A DNA stretch of 64,000 nucleotides, taken from assembly GCF_031877795.1 (NCBI RefSeq), contig NC_133939.1, forward strand, positions 8,041,698 to 8,105,697, given 5' to 3'. Position 1 is the stretch's first letter. Each line of letters starts with the position of its first letter. A model generated the notes under the pieces. It was given only the letters and a program-made list of their open reading frames with translations, did no database searches and had not been told where the DNA came from. The DNA is from Strix aluco. Lineage: Eukaryota > Chordata > Aves > Strigiformes > Strigidae. The position numbers were made by a program, and so were the translations under genes. Positions 24,201-36,100 of the stretch are shown here, one piece after another.

Positions 24201-27200
24201 ACGGGGTCATCAGCATCTGCAAGAGCCTAGAGGGTGGCTGATGAGGAGCTGAGGTGGAGACAAGAGAAGCATGAGGATCCTGAGCCAAGCAGTGTCCAGG
24301 AATCAGACAGGGACCACCACATCAGGAGACATGTAAGTTCTCCACAGATAACACTTCATCGTAGCTTTGCCTACTGGTAGCTGGTGGAGTTGCTCTGACA
24401 TACCCTGGTGAACCTGCTGATCACAGCCAGCTGCTTTGTGCCTGGTGACACCGTTTGTCCCTCCTTTGAATCCTCACCAGGCTGACGGGAGACATAGCTG
24501 CCCTCATCTGGCAACCACAGCACCAAGCTGTGGATGGGAAGCATCACACTGGAGAGATGCTATGAGCTGAGCTCCCTCCAGGCTTGATTTTGACTGCTCA
24601 TGGTTAATACCAGTAGTGATTGCTTTGACATAGACAATAGGAGCGTGTGGACAACACCTGAGGATGACACAAAGTGAAGTGTTTTCTGTACAGTGGTGAA
24701 ATTATCACAACCCAATATCTGAATGACTTTGAAAAGTAAAGTACTAACAAGAACCACGACATGAAAATTATGGTGGTTGGGGATCAAGAAGCTGGGTGTA
24801 CTAACAGGTCAGCAACTACTTATAAGCATCCACCAAGAAGCAGCCAAGAAAGGCAAGCACAGTCCGCGGAAACTCAGGAGAAGTATTTAAGCTAAGCTTT
24901 ATATTGACTATACACTGGCAAGGAATTAATCTCAAAAGCTGGTTTATAAATGTGCAGACAGACAAGGCAGAAATACTCCTGAAGATGCTCTAAGATGACC
25001 TGAAAAGTGGGAAGGGGAAATGTGTTTGCCCAAGACAGCAATTCAAGGTACTAACAGTGGGACCTTCGAGCTTGTTGATCAATTTGTCTGAACTCTTCCT
25101 GTAAATGGGTTGCAATGGACAGCCAAGGAGGAGCCCCTGGCCAGCAGGCACCTGCAACCACAGAGAAGTCACAAAGTTATCAGGTCATAGGGTCACGATG
25201 CCACGCTTTCTCAGAATTGCTGGCTGATGAGAACTATGGAAGACGAAAGAAATACCATGATTCAGAGTGAAACCCAGCTATAATAATCACAAAACTGTCT
25301 GCAAACCACAGCCCTCCCCTTCTCCAACAGCTCTGTGAATGGGACTGGGGGCCTGCTGGGGCTGCTCTGTCCTGGGGCTCAGCAGTGTGACAGCAGGTGA
25401 CAGTCCCTGCTCCAGCCCCAGCAGAAGTGGCAGAGCAAAGACCTCAGGACCCTCCAGGGAAATGGGTACCCTCCAAGAAACACACACAGCCTGTTGGGAG
25501 AGGAAGGTCAGCGGTCATTGCCCACTGAGACAGCAGGCACCGGGAAGTAAATCAAAGGAAAAACCCAAAGTCATTCCATCACTGGAGGAACTGCTGCAGG
25601 GCCACATGGCAGATGAGCATTTCATCGGGCTGCAGGGCTATTGCAGGCTCCTCAGTCAACAGGGGGTGTTACAAGCCATGCCAGCGGTGAAGAGGAAGCT
25701 CAAACCCAGCAAAATGCGTTGAGGAGGGGCAGAGGTGGTTCCTCCACCAGCGTTGCTGTTGTCACAGCCACTGGCAAATGGTCATCGCAGGACACCTTGC
25801 TGGTCATGTGCCAGGAACACTGCTCGGAGCGCTCATCGTGCCTGCACATCACACCGCAGCTGGTCTGGAGGAACATTCACTCTCTCCAAGGACAGCGAGC
25901 AAGCAGGTAATTCCTCCTGGCTATTTGCTGACCTGGTTATTTGAGCTCTGCAAGGCACTGCCTTTCCCCAGCCATGGAAGGACACCAAAATGGTGGTGGA
26001 GAAACTGAGAGAGGGCTGGAGCCTGTGTATTTCAAAGGCTCATTTTGATACTGGCCACATTAGACATGTTTTGGATGTTTAAGGGCTGTCCCAGCCTTTG
26101 CTAGATGTCCCCATTGTCTGTTACGATCTACCCTTACATCATTCCTCATGTCCAATGCACGGAGCTGCTGCAGGTATTGGCTGTAGCACGTTTCCTCACC
26201 TCTGAAGAGGTCTCCTGGCATGATTCCTCAGCAGCATGACTTTCAAAGTTAGCCAGGAGCTGCAGATGCCGCAGCACTGCCCTATGATTTGGGTTGCTCG
26301 GGGTGCTTTCGAGCCACAGGAACCTGCACCCATGGAGCCATGTTCCCCTTGCAAGGAAAATCCAAAGACATCTCAGACCTCCCTGGTCTTTTCTGACAAT
26401 GAACAGCTGCACCTGGAATATACTCCTGCATTAACTCCTCCAAAGCAGGAGGGCAAACAGCAGTATTGCCCTTAGATCTAGGGTGATAAAACCACCTACT
26501 AGACCAGATAGAGCTCATCTCTCAGTTTCACATGGCTGCTGATCATGCTATGACATTGGTGGGGTTTTTTGTCCTGGAATTGTGGCAGATTGCTCTAATA
26601 CTTCTGAGACAAAGACCAGCTTTCACGATCCTTGAAAGGCAGCATAAGCAGACCCCAGGACTCCGATTCTTGCTGCACACCACTAAATGCTACCACTGAG
26701 TACAGGATTCAATAGCAGCTAAAACTAATGAGAGATGTACTCATTGCTCTTATCACTAATGAGAAGTGATGCAGAGACAGCTCAGGACTGAAGGAGAGGA
26801 CAGCTGTCCATTTGCTGCACATCTCCCGGAACATTTTGAGCTGTGAGGATGCTGTCTGGCTTCTCCTGAGCACCACTATAAGGAAAGGATGAGAGCTGGG
26901 TTTAGGCACCCCTTTCCATTAAGAGATGGTTGTAACAGCTCATATAACTCCTAGCTGCAGGATACCTGGTGCTGCCTGATCTGAGTCTGGGCTAAACAGA
27001 GGCCCAAGCACTTTCCCCTGCAGCCCTCCACAAGACATCTTCCCACATGGGACTCAGTGAGAACCTGCGCTTTTCTCTCCTTCACAACTCATCAGGCTCA
27101 TGTCCCACTCCCTCCCTTTCTCACTAAGTACCCTACAGCCAGCTCTGCTCTGCAGAGTGATCTCCATGATCTGGTTTTCACTGTTTGTAAAGTCCTAAAC

Positions 27201-27265
27201 TATCTGAATTAATCACCAATTCAGTCAAGAGTCCAGCTTCTCAAAGGTTTAATCTGCTTTTGCAG
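21261..27265. other. Intergenic between the pseudogene and GPR35-like copy C
   Basis: About 6 kb with no gene, RNA gene or recognised transposon. Open frames up to 131 codons occur on both strands and are mutually overlapping. Promoter and 5' exon of copy C should lie in the right part. Confidence 0.45.
27251..27265 (+). other. Splice acceptor before GPR35-like copy C
   Basis: The tract AATCTGCTTTTGCAG ends at 27265, 26 bases before the ATG at 27292. The frame is open back to the acceptor, so a GTG-led extension starting at 27271 has no support as a start. Confidence 0.65.
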
Positions 27266-27291
27266 GAACCGTGCCTCTTAATACCCCAAAA

Positions 27292-28227
27292 ATGAACCTC
27301 AGCAGCTGCAATATCACAGCCTATGAAAGCTTTCCGCTTGTCCAGCTGTGTGTTTACATCCCGGTTTTGGTTTTGGGCATTTTGCTGAACGTGTTGGCGC
27401 TGTGGGTGTTCTGCTGCAAACTCGGCAAATGGACAGAAACCAGAGTTTACATGGTCAACCTGGCTGTGGCTGACTGCTTGCTGCTCTTTACTTTGCCTTT
27501 TAAAACTTTATCCCAGTTCCACCAGCTGAAGGTAGGTAGATGGTGCCTGGCTCTGGAAGGTGGCTATTTCATAAACCGCTTAATGAGCATCGGTATCATC
27601 ACTGTCGTAGCAGCTGATAGGTACCTTGCAATCAAGTACCCGTTGAAAGCCAAGGTGCTGAGGTCGCCGCTGAAGGCAGCTTTTGCCTCTGGATTTCTCT
27701 GGATAGTTATCATCTGCATGATGTCCGTCATTAAAAAGTTAGAGGACCGAGGACAAGATGAACTTTGCTTTGAAAAAACTTCCGTTAAGCCCTCAGTGAT
27801 CACACTGTGTGCTATTATTGTAGGGTTTTTCATGCCACTGATCATCTTGAGTTATTGCTCCATACAAGTCATCGCAGAACTCATGAGAAAGAAGAATGAA
27901 AACTGTCACAAGGAAAAGTTAATCAGGAAGGCCGTCTACATTGTGTCTGCAAACATGGCTGTGTTCATCGTATGCTTTTTACCTCTTTACCTTGGGCATC
28001 TCCTTCGCTTTATAATGGACTCCACCAGCTCCAACTGCTCTGCAATACAGAGGGTTAATAATTTTGTTCACCTCGCCTCGGTCCTCGCAAACACAAACTG
28101 CTGCCTGGATGCTATTTGTTACTACTTTGTCAGCAAGGAATTTAAGGAAGCATCTCCCAAGCTAGCCAAGTCCAAATCTGAAGCCAGTGAAGAAGCTGAA
28201 ATTCAACTCACATGCATAACACATTAG
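27292..28227 (+). CDS. GPR35: GPR35-like receptor, copy C (311 aa), closest to the GPR35 ligand-site pattern at helix 3
   Basis: The third intact GPR35-like class A GPCR, starting at the first ATG after the acceptor. N-glycosylation sequons are at Asn2 and Asn7. Landmarks: Asn33 (1.50), WTETRVYMVNLAVAD at 47-61 with Asp61 (2.50), Cys85-Cys159 disulfide, Asp109-Arg110-Tyr111, Trp137 (4.50), Pro182 (5.50), CFLP at 228-231, and NCCLDAICYYF at 269-279, identical to human GPR35 through NCCLDAICYY. It is the only intact copy with Arg at 3.36 (Arg96), the residue most critical for acidic agonists in human GPR35, and it also keeps Arg6.58 (Arg239). Position 4.60 is Ile147, followed by two lysines. 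It shares Lys2.60 (Lys71) and Glu3.29 (Glu89) with the GPR55-like gene. It is the best candidate for functional equivalence with mammalian GPR35, but this is inference. Confidence 0.94.
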   Translation: MNLSSCNITAYESFPLVQLCVYIPVLVLGILLNVLALWVFCCKLGKWTETRVYMVNLAVADCLLLFTLPFKTLSQFHQLKVGRWCLALEGGYFINRLMSIGIITVVAADRYLAIKYPLKAKVLRSPLKAAFASGFLWIVIICMMSVIKKLEDRGQDELCFEKTSVKPSVITLCAIIVGFFMPLIILSYCSIQVIAELMRKKNENCHKEKLIRKAVYIVSANMAVFIVCFLPLYLGHLLRFIMDSTSSNCSAIQRVNNFVHLASVLANTNCCLDAICYYFVSKEFKEASPKLAKSKSEASEEAEIQLTCITH

Positions 28228-28536
28228 TGCAAAACACATGCAGCACACATTTTATACTTGCTATGTTCAAGTTCAACTGGGACTCCATAGCAGGCTTTCA
28301 CACTTTCTTTTTGTGTGAGTGGAATGGAGGGACTTTCTGCTAATGGAAAGGATTCAGACACATGAAAATTAGCCCTGATTCAGACAACCACAGCAGTCCA
28401 GATCCTGATGTAATGATCTAGGTTGCCACTGATAATTCTCCACGTTATGCAAATTTGAGTAAAATTATAGCTTTCCCCTGCAAATATTGTCTTTCATTTT
28501 CCCAGAAAACCCAAACCAAGTACAGCCAGAGGTAAA

Positions 28537-28557
28537 GGGGGGGTGGGGTGGGGGGGG
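28537..28557 (+). repeat. G-rich tract (G7-T-G4-T-G8) in the presumed 3' UTR of copy C
   Basis: Three long G runs separated by single T, about 310 bases after the stop of copy C and before the AATAAA at 28989. The outer runs are long enough to supply four G-tracts, so a G-quadruplex in DNA or RNA is possible. Confidence 0.8.
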
Positions 28558-28639
28558 AGTGTTTGTCCCTTGCCCTCTCATTGGATCAGTTTTTATGCAG
28601 CTATAGCTGTGACAAAGAAAGAGGGATTATTCCAATATT

Positions 28640-28658
28640 AAAAAAAAAAAAAAAAAAA
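28640..28658 (+). repeat. Poly-A tract of 19
   Basis: A run of 19 A directly follows ATTA, with no element recognised upstream that it could be the tail of. A simple repeat in the 3' flank of copy C. Confidence 0.85.
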
Positions 28659-28988
28659 GCTATAAACCTCTTGGGTTTTAGTTGGTAGTAATGCACACTC
28701 ACAGTGGCAAAGGCAGATTTTTCCCACTTTAGACAACTTTACAGCACCATTCATACTACATAACAGCTACAAAATGGTCATCAATTGCAATAGAAGGTCA
28801 GAAGAAATTGCAATTGCTTGTTTTGGAGAAAAACTTTACATCAAAAGTGTTTGAGTCAAACGGCATTAAAACTACTATCCAAAGAGTTGGGGCAGGGCAG
28901 TGGGAATAAGGACTCTGTATTAGGGGCTTATAAGATAAAGGACTGTCTAAAGAAAGCTGCAGCAAGCTGGTCCAAAGAAACCAACATA

Positions 28989-28994
28989 AATAAA
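28989..28994 (+). other. Candidate polyadenylation signal (AATAAA), copy C
   Basis: The first canonical AATAAA after the stop of copy C, about 760 bases downstream. The spacing is similar to that of copy B. Confidence 0.4.
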
Positions 28995-29809
28995 GTCATG
29001 TTACTGGCACAGAGCTTAGTCTCTTAGTGAGCTAAATGGAAAAGGTGGGGGGATTCAGGTGGTACGGGACCTGCTCTGCTGTCTGTCCCCAAGTGGGGCA
29101 GCTCATCTCCCCACTGTCCAAGTGAGGGGCAGGGGGTACGAGCTGCAATGGAGCCTCAGGTTTTCAAAGGCAGAGCAGTGCATGCCACCCCGCAACACAC
29201 TTACCCACAAACAGCTAAGTAGGTACAACCACTAACTAGCCCTGGGCCACATGTCCCTGGATGGGACGTTACCAGGCACACACCTCCACTCACACCTCCC
29301 AACCCCAGGCTGGGCCTCCTTCCACCTGCACATGCTGGGCCAAACCCTACCACCACCTAAGCAGCTTTACAGCCCCCACACCCAGTTCAGCCTTTTCATC
29401 TCCTCTTACTCAAGGCACATGTCAAATGGAGGAAACCCCTCAAGGAGAGACTCTGCTGCAGACAATCGTTGAGCAGAGCCCTCCATCCACCCAGGCAGCG
29501 GCTGCGTCACTGCCCAGAAAAGCCCACGTCACCTGCACGGGACAATAGCAAAGCTCTGACAACCTCCCGAGGGACTGTAGGCTTCTCACCATGCTTTTCA
29601 GAGATTCAGGTAGAAATGGGGATATCTTCTCTGTCATCACCAAAATCTGAAAGCAAGATCTCGCCTTCACTCACTGCACAATGAGGAGGGGGAGTAGGAG
29701 AGGCTCTGGCTCTAAAAAAGACCTTTTAAGGAGGTTGGTTTCTCCTCTTTCCTACCTGTAAATTTTCTGTGAAAAGATCAAAGCAGCCACAAAAGGGACT
29801 GTGCATGCA
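28995..29809. other. No gene recognised
   Basis: Unassigned sequence between the presumed 3' end of copy C and a CR1 tail. Confidence 0.45.
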
Positions 29810-30108
29810 GAGAGGGACTTTTTACAAGGGTATGTAGTGATAGAACAAGGGGTAATGGCTTTAAACTGAAAGAGGGTAGATTTAGATTAGATATAAGGAA
29901 TAAATTCTTCCCTGTGAGGGTGGTGAGACACTGGCACAGGTTGCCCAGAGAAGCTGTGGCTGCCCCCTCCCTGGCAGTGTTCAAGGCCAGGCTGGATGGG
30001 GCTTTGAGCAACCTGGGCTAGTGGAAGGTGTCCCTGCCCATGGCAGGGGGGTGGGACTGGATGATCTTTAAGGTTCCTTCTAACCCAAAGCATGCTATGA
30101 GTCTGTGA
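29810..30108 (+). mobile_element. CR1 LINE, 3' end fragment
   Basis: About 300 bases of the CR1 3' terminal region in plus orientation. It includes the block around TTCTTCCCTGTGAGGGTGGT, the CACTGGCACAGGTTGCCCAG block, the GGCCAGGCTGGATGGGGCTT block and the GGACTGGATGATCTTTAAGG terminus ending near TATGAGTCTGTGATC. It is well preserved compared with the copies near 50.4 and 57 kb, so it probably belongs to a younger CR1 subfamily. No ORF2 remains. Confidence 0.95.
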
Positions 30109-33100
30109 TCTCCTCCCAGCTCAGTCCAAGGTGCTGCGTGGCATGGCCCTGGCAGCGATTTCACACTGCTCAGCTCAGTGCAGCAGGGCTCGCACTTTGC
30201 CTTCCCCAGCCCTGTGTGCTGATGGGTCTCCTGCATCTCTATAGTAACATATACACCCTTTATGACCTTAATTTGATGGACTGTTCCCCAATAAGGTTAA
30301 ACATAACTTTAAGATTTCCTCCCCAGTATGGGATTTGCGTGCCGAGACTGCAGTGATTTAAGAGATAACCTGTTTGCCAGTGTGTTTTTTTCTACACCTC
30401 TAGTTTCACCAGCATGGGTGCAAGCTCTTCAGAGGCAAAAGCTCTGCACAAACTAAACTGCTATTTTAGATGCACAGGAAAAAAATACTTCTCCAGTAAC
30501 CACTAATTAAATGGGTGGAGGAGATACAAAGCAGCCTACAAACAAAGCATTTCCGATCAGATTCTGCTAAGCTGTCTCACTCCGAGTAACACCCCTTCCT
30601 CTAGCTGCCATTTGCCCAGAAATACATACCATGAATGCTTGGCCAAAGTTGGCCAAACTTCCTCACCACAGAAACCTCACACCAAAGCCTCTGCACGGCA
30701 GTGAGTCCTCAGGTGCTTACTGAGGTTTGGAGAGGGAGGAAGCCTTGGAGGGGCTGTGGAGGAGACAGTTGGGTTGTGCCAGTGCAGGATGGTGCTGGGC
30801 AAGGAGTGTAGGGATGGTCCTCACTGCCACAGCCAGCCTCCACAGCAGCTCTGAGCAGGACCACTGCCACTCCTAATGACTGCCCAGGAGCAGCTGCTTT
30901 ATGTGGAGCAGGCCTTGCCTGGCTTGCTTTGATCTTGCTGCAAAAAACTTAGCTATCTCATCACATCCACCAAGCTTTCAAATATGTGCAACTTAACCTT
31001 CCTAGCATAGGAAGCGCTCTGTCTTTCAGACTTCCCAGATTTCTCTGGAGCTGTCTGGACAACATCAACCTCACCCTTTCCAAGTGATGGGGATACAGGT
31101 GTGAGGAGGACTGGAACCTACACGTCGCAGGCTGGCCGAGGCAGCTATCTCCCACCATGCATGACTGCATCTTGCCCTCATCAGGCCACACTGCCCACCC
31201 AGCAGCTGCAGGACACAGGTAGGCACAAACATCTTGTGCTAGCATCTCCTACATTATATTAATTCTAATTCTATGAACTGATGACAGAGCTGGACGCAGA
31301 CAGTTTGATACCCTTCACAAGCACTGAATGAACTTGTTACAAAAACAGGTCACTTGAAAACACAAGTGGGGCTGCTGCAGTGCACTGGATGTGGCTGCAC
31401 AGGCAGGACACACACACACAGTGTAGGAACACATCCAAGTCTCCCTCTAACTTTCATGTTGTTGCTCACAGAGGTCTGGTAACGTCTCACACCAGTTTTC
31501 TTGCCTGGGGCTTTCCATTTGCTGTTGCTGTCACATTTTAACTGAACCCTGCTGCCAAGTACTGAAGCAGGGCAGCTGATCGAAAAATGAGAGTTCAGCT
31601 GAATGTCAGGTGTGGGGGGAAAGTGTGAAGGCTGTCACCAAAAAAAACTGTGACATACTTCAAAGATGCTTTCATTGAGGACAGAAAAAGAAGGCACTTC
31701 TGGGGAAGTGAAAATCAGGGTGACTCGTTATCATTAACTTGAGATAGAAGCATTCCTATGTCTCTCAGTTTCTGAATGAAGCCTCAGAAACATCACCAAG
31801 TCACTCCAACAGGATGAGCTGTCCCGTGTGGCACTGCATGCACCAGCCAGCGACAACATCTGACACCACTCACTCCTCATCCTCAAAGGTGCTAAAAGGC
31901 TGCAGCATCTGCAACCCTGTCCATCAGAAACACCAGCAGCAGTCTGCCAGCTGCTTTGTTAACTTCAAAACTCCTGTTTCACTTCTGTCTGCTGACATTC
32001 TTCTACCAAGATGAACACTTCACACTTCTGCCTTTCTGGCCCTTGGCTTTCAAGCCAGGCTCCCTGCTTTGGTTCGGTAAAAATTTGGCACAGATGTTTC
32101 AAGTCAGACTTTTATCAGCCACAAAATTGCAAGAGCAAGTCTGTAGGTCTCTTGCCCTTAGTCGGTGCCACAGCCCACAATCACTCTTTAATCCCTTGCC
32201 CTATGTTGCTGTACAAAAATGGGCTTCAGAAACATCATATTTCCACCAAAAGTCACGTTGCGCTGACCAGGGACCGAAGGAACAGCTTTTCTCAGTGCCC
32301 CAGCAGAGACTGCAGCATGCCTCCACCACAGAGATGTCACATTTCAGAAGGGCAGGACACCATCACACACACCCCATGTGGGTCACACAGCTCCTCCACA
32401 TCGCCACAGCTATTTCACGACCTGCTTCAGTTAACACATTTACACTTCTGCCTGTCACAAAGGTTATTCAATAATTTCTTCTGAGAAGAGTTCCGGGTGG
32501 CGGAAGGGACTGCATAATCTCATCTGGTTTTGAAGCAGAGAGGCGACAATGGACAATTGCTAGCCAGCCACTGCGGGCAGGGCAGGCAGTGCGGGCAGAA
32601 GGTCAGGAGTGATCTTGGGGCAGGAAGGAAGAGACTCTTGTTTAAGCTATAACTTAATGGTGAATTAGATCTTTTACTGCTGCTCACTTCCTTTCCTTGC
32701 TATTATTCTGATGAATACTACTTCCTGTCATGTCTGGACACCGACCATATCAGACTTGAGCGGCATTTGACATGCCCTTAGGGGCTGGCTCCCAGTCCCC
32801 GCTGCCAGGCATCCCCCGAGCACCCACAGTGCCACCCTGCACCCAGGAGCCAGGGTGGGGCCGGGTGCGCTCTGTGGCTGGGAGGAGCACACCCGCCAGC
32901 CATGGCCCTTCGCCGTCACTGGGATCTTCACTCTCTGCCACTGCGGTTACATGTTTTCATCTCAAGTGACACAACTATATTCACAGTGGTTTAGCAGTTT
33001 TAGAGAGGGGGGCGGGTTTGGCTTCTATTTCGTTTTTAAAGAAACATAACTCTGAAAAATGTCAAAGGTGCAATAAGCTGTGCAATGATAAAAGATATAT

Positions 33101-36100
33101 CTGACTTTAATAACATACCTAGAATTTTTCTTTTACCAGCTGGCTGGACACAAATGGTGGATTTTGTCCCTTTGGGAAGAGCAGCTGATATTTTCAGTAG
33201 GCAGAGTGCAGCAAGGGGGGATCTCACCTCCTGCTTCCTAGAGGGATGGTGGTCTGCAGTAGTCCCAGCTCTGGAAGAAGGGACAGGAGAGCTCAATTAC
33301 AACAGCACTGCTCCAGGTATGCATGTTTGGGTTTGGTTTGTTTTTAGGATTCTTCTGTTCTCACCTCTCACATCAGGGACTGCAGTGCTATTTCAGTCCC
33401 AGCAGGGAGGTATCAGTAGAGGCAGAAGCTTGACCAACTTCCCCTCTACGTAAAGCACGATCTAGGAAACAGAGGTCCTGCCAAAAAGTTCCCATGGAGG
33501 CAATGTACTGCCCCCTGCATCCATGTGCCCACCTTCTGCTGGGCTACCCAGGGCAGGGCACCTGCCTCCCTGGACACCCGCTGCCTTCCCCCAGCAAAAG
33601 GCAAGTGGATCCCACCACCTGCCTGCCTGGGACAGGGGTCCTAACCAGGCAGCTTCCCCCACTGGTTTTCAAAAAAATAAAATGAAATTGAAAAGAAAAA
33701 GGTCTCCCATGAAATGAGACCACAGCAGAAGAACCACTGTTTCAAAAGGGGTTTCCCAGATTTGGCATTTAAAGGCACACCCCAGGTTCAGACTGTGCTG
33801 CTGGTGACAATTTATCTACATGATCATTGTGAGGAAGATTTGAGGTGCCAATACTAAAACCAGCCATGAAATCCAGCACGTTTCTGGTTTTTGATTAATT
33901 CACATTGGCTTTATTTTTTGCCAGTAAACTCCAGGCTGATTTGTTTCCACTGGTGTATTTCAACACATTCCCTTCCTCATAAACACACAAACCCTTCACA
34001 TCTTACTCTAGTTTCCCTTGAAACATTTCTCTACTTGACTTTTAAAATTTTTTATTTTTTTGATAAAAGTGACCAAAGGAGGAATTGCTTTTCTGCTTTC
34101 AGACAGGGCTACATAAGCCAGATGCTAAAGAGCACACGTCACTTTTATGCTTGACCAAGTTTCTTCAATTTACAGCTGCACAAAGGCACAGCACATCAGT
34201 CAGCATACGCAGAAGAGAGAAATCACAAGAGCTTCTTTTCGTGCACTTAAAACCTCCCCCCCTAGTGCTGGCAAATGCCCTGATGGCACAAAGGTTTCTG
34301 CTGGTGTCAGAGAAGTGACGGGGACATGCAACTTCCTGGTGCAGCACACACAGCTACAGCAAAACAGCCCTTCTCTGCTCCATCGCTTTTGGCGCTGACG
34401 GTGCCAGTTGGCAAGCTCTGTCCCCAGTGCAGGGACTGGCCTGTCCTCTCCCCCTGCATGGTTTGTACCTGGATCTGCACTGGAGGCATCCCATGAACCT
34501 CTCCTCCATGGAGGGATGCGCAAGGGAGCTCTAGAGTCTTTCAGGCCCACCCCTGATGCAAGAAATGCGTCTTAGCTCCAGGAGGTGTGCATATACCTCC
34601 CCTTCCTCCTTCAGATTCTGGGGTGGGAATCCCCCACCCCAGCGCTACTCCCCATGCCCAGCCTGCTCTAGGATCCTGCTGCAACTGGAAACTGCCTTCA
34701 TGCCTTATACCACTGTGTCGGAGGAAAGAAATTGGGGTACAAGACCCACATGAAAATCTAGCTTTAGAAACTGCTATATTAGCAACTACCCTTTCCAGAG
34801 AGTGAACTGTGTTGCACAGCTCTGTTTTATTTTTACCTTTCAGAGGCTTTCCTTCCTCCGGTGGCTCTGTCCTCAGCAAAACCCAGTGCTTGTCAGGATC
34901 ACCCAAAGTCTCTCACTGTCCACCATCACTGCAATATGCCACAAGCTGGACTGGCCTGCCTGCAAACAGCCATGCAGGATCCAGCTGCTCAGCGAAATCA
35001 CCCGCCTCCCCCGCCATCAGCTACAGAAATAATGGGTTTCCCCTCCCCTGAGAGAGGCTGGACATGACCAGGGTGAGGTGATGAAAGAGGACAGGCTACC
35101 AGGGCTGGAGGAGGCGGGAAGGTCTCATGTCTGCGGGGCAAGTTTTTTCCAGATGCTCTGTGATATCCCCAACCCATCCTGAGAGTACCCAGCACGGTTC
35201 TCGGTGAGAAAGCACATGCACCACAAGAATTTCCATAAAGGCAAGGAAAGGAGGGAAAGAAAGAAAAAAAAATAGAAAAGAACCCAAACAAACAAAACCC
35301 AAAGCAACACACAAACCCCAAAAAACCTCAACAACAAGCAAAATAACCAACCTACCAGCCGTAGAAATTGTTTCTCACATGATAAATTCTTGGGTGTGAA
35401 GAGATGTGGCACTAAACCAGGAGGAAAGAGGGGGGCCTTGGAAAACACACCACTGTTTCTATCAGTCATTTGGACTCATCCTTTCCAGGTCTTGGGGATT
35501 TTTTTTGTTTTTGTTTTTTATCATCGTCTTCTCCTGTAAATTAGACCAGAAGCAGCTCAGCCTTTCCAGCAGTCACAGGGGCACATTCTGGTTGCCAGAG
35601 CCGGTTGCTGCCACTCTTGAGTTATCCTGACCAGTGCTGAGCATCCAGCCCCAGTATGGGCCAGTTGTCCTTGCCCAGGGCTTTTTTTTTTTGGTGTGTT
35701 ATCAACTACAGCAAAAATGATCCGATAGAAAGCCAAATAAACCCCTAAAAACAAGCGAACAAAACAACCCCACGACAATAAAAAAACCCAAACCCACCTT
35801 TCTGCAAGGAGTACCCAACTCATATCTGACTCTTCAGCATTGTCTAACTCACACTCCTTTCCTTTTTTAAGGAAAACTATTCCTAATCTAAAGCCAAGAT
35901 GTAAAGATCAGAATATATTTATTACAAAAAGGACCACCAAAGTCAGGGATCTTTCCGTAAGGCCTGGCTGCCCTGCGTACCTACACCCCAAGCTGTCAAA
36001 CGCATATCGGAGATGTGAGCACGCTGACAGCCTGAATCATCACAATGAATTTACGCCAGGGCAGAAGTTGAAACCACAGTATGAGGACATTTTTTACTGT

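Noticed and set aside
31956-32484. Two overlapping plus-strand frames of 172 and 157 codons
   Set aside because: Two long frames overlapping over almost the same DNA point to a stop-poor stretch. Neither shows a domain or a repeat family that I recognise.
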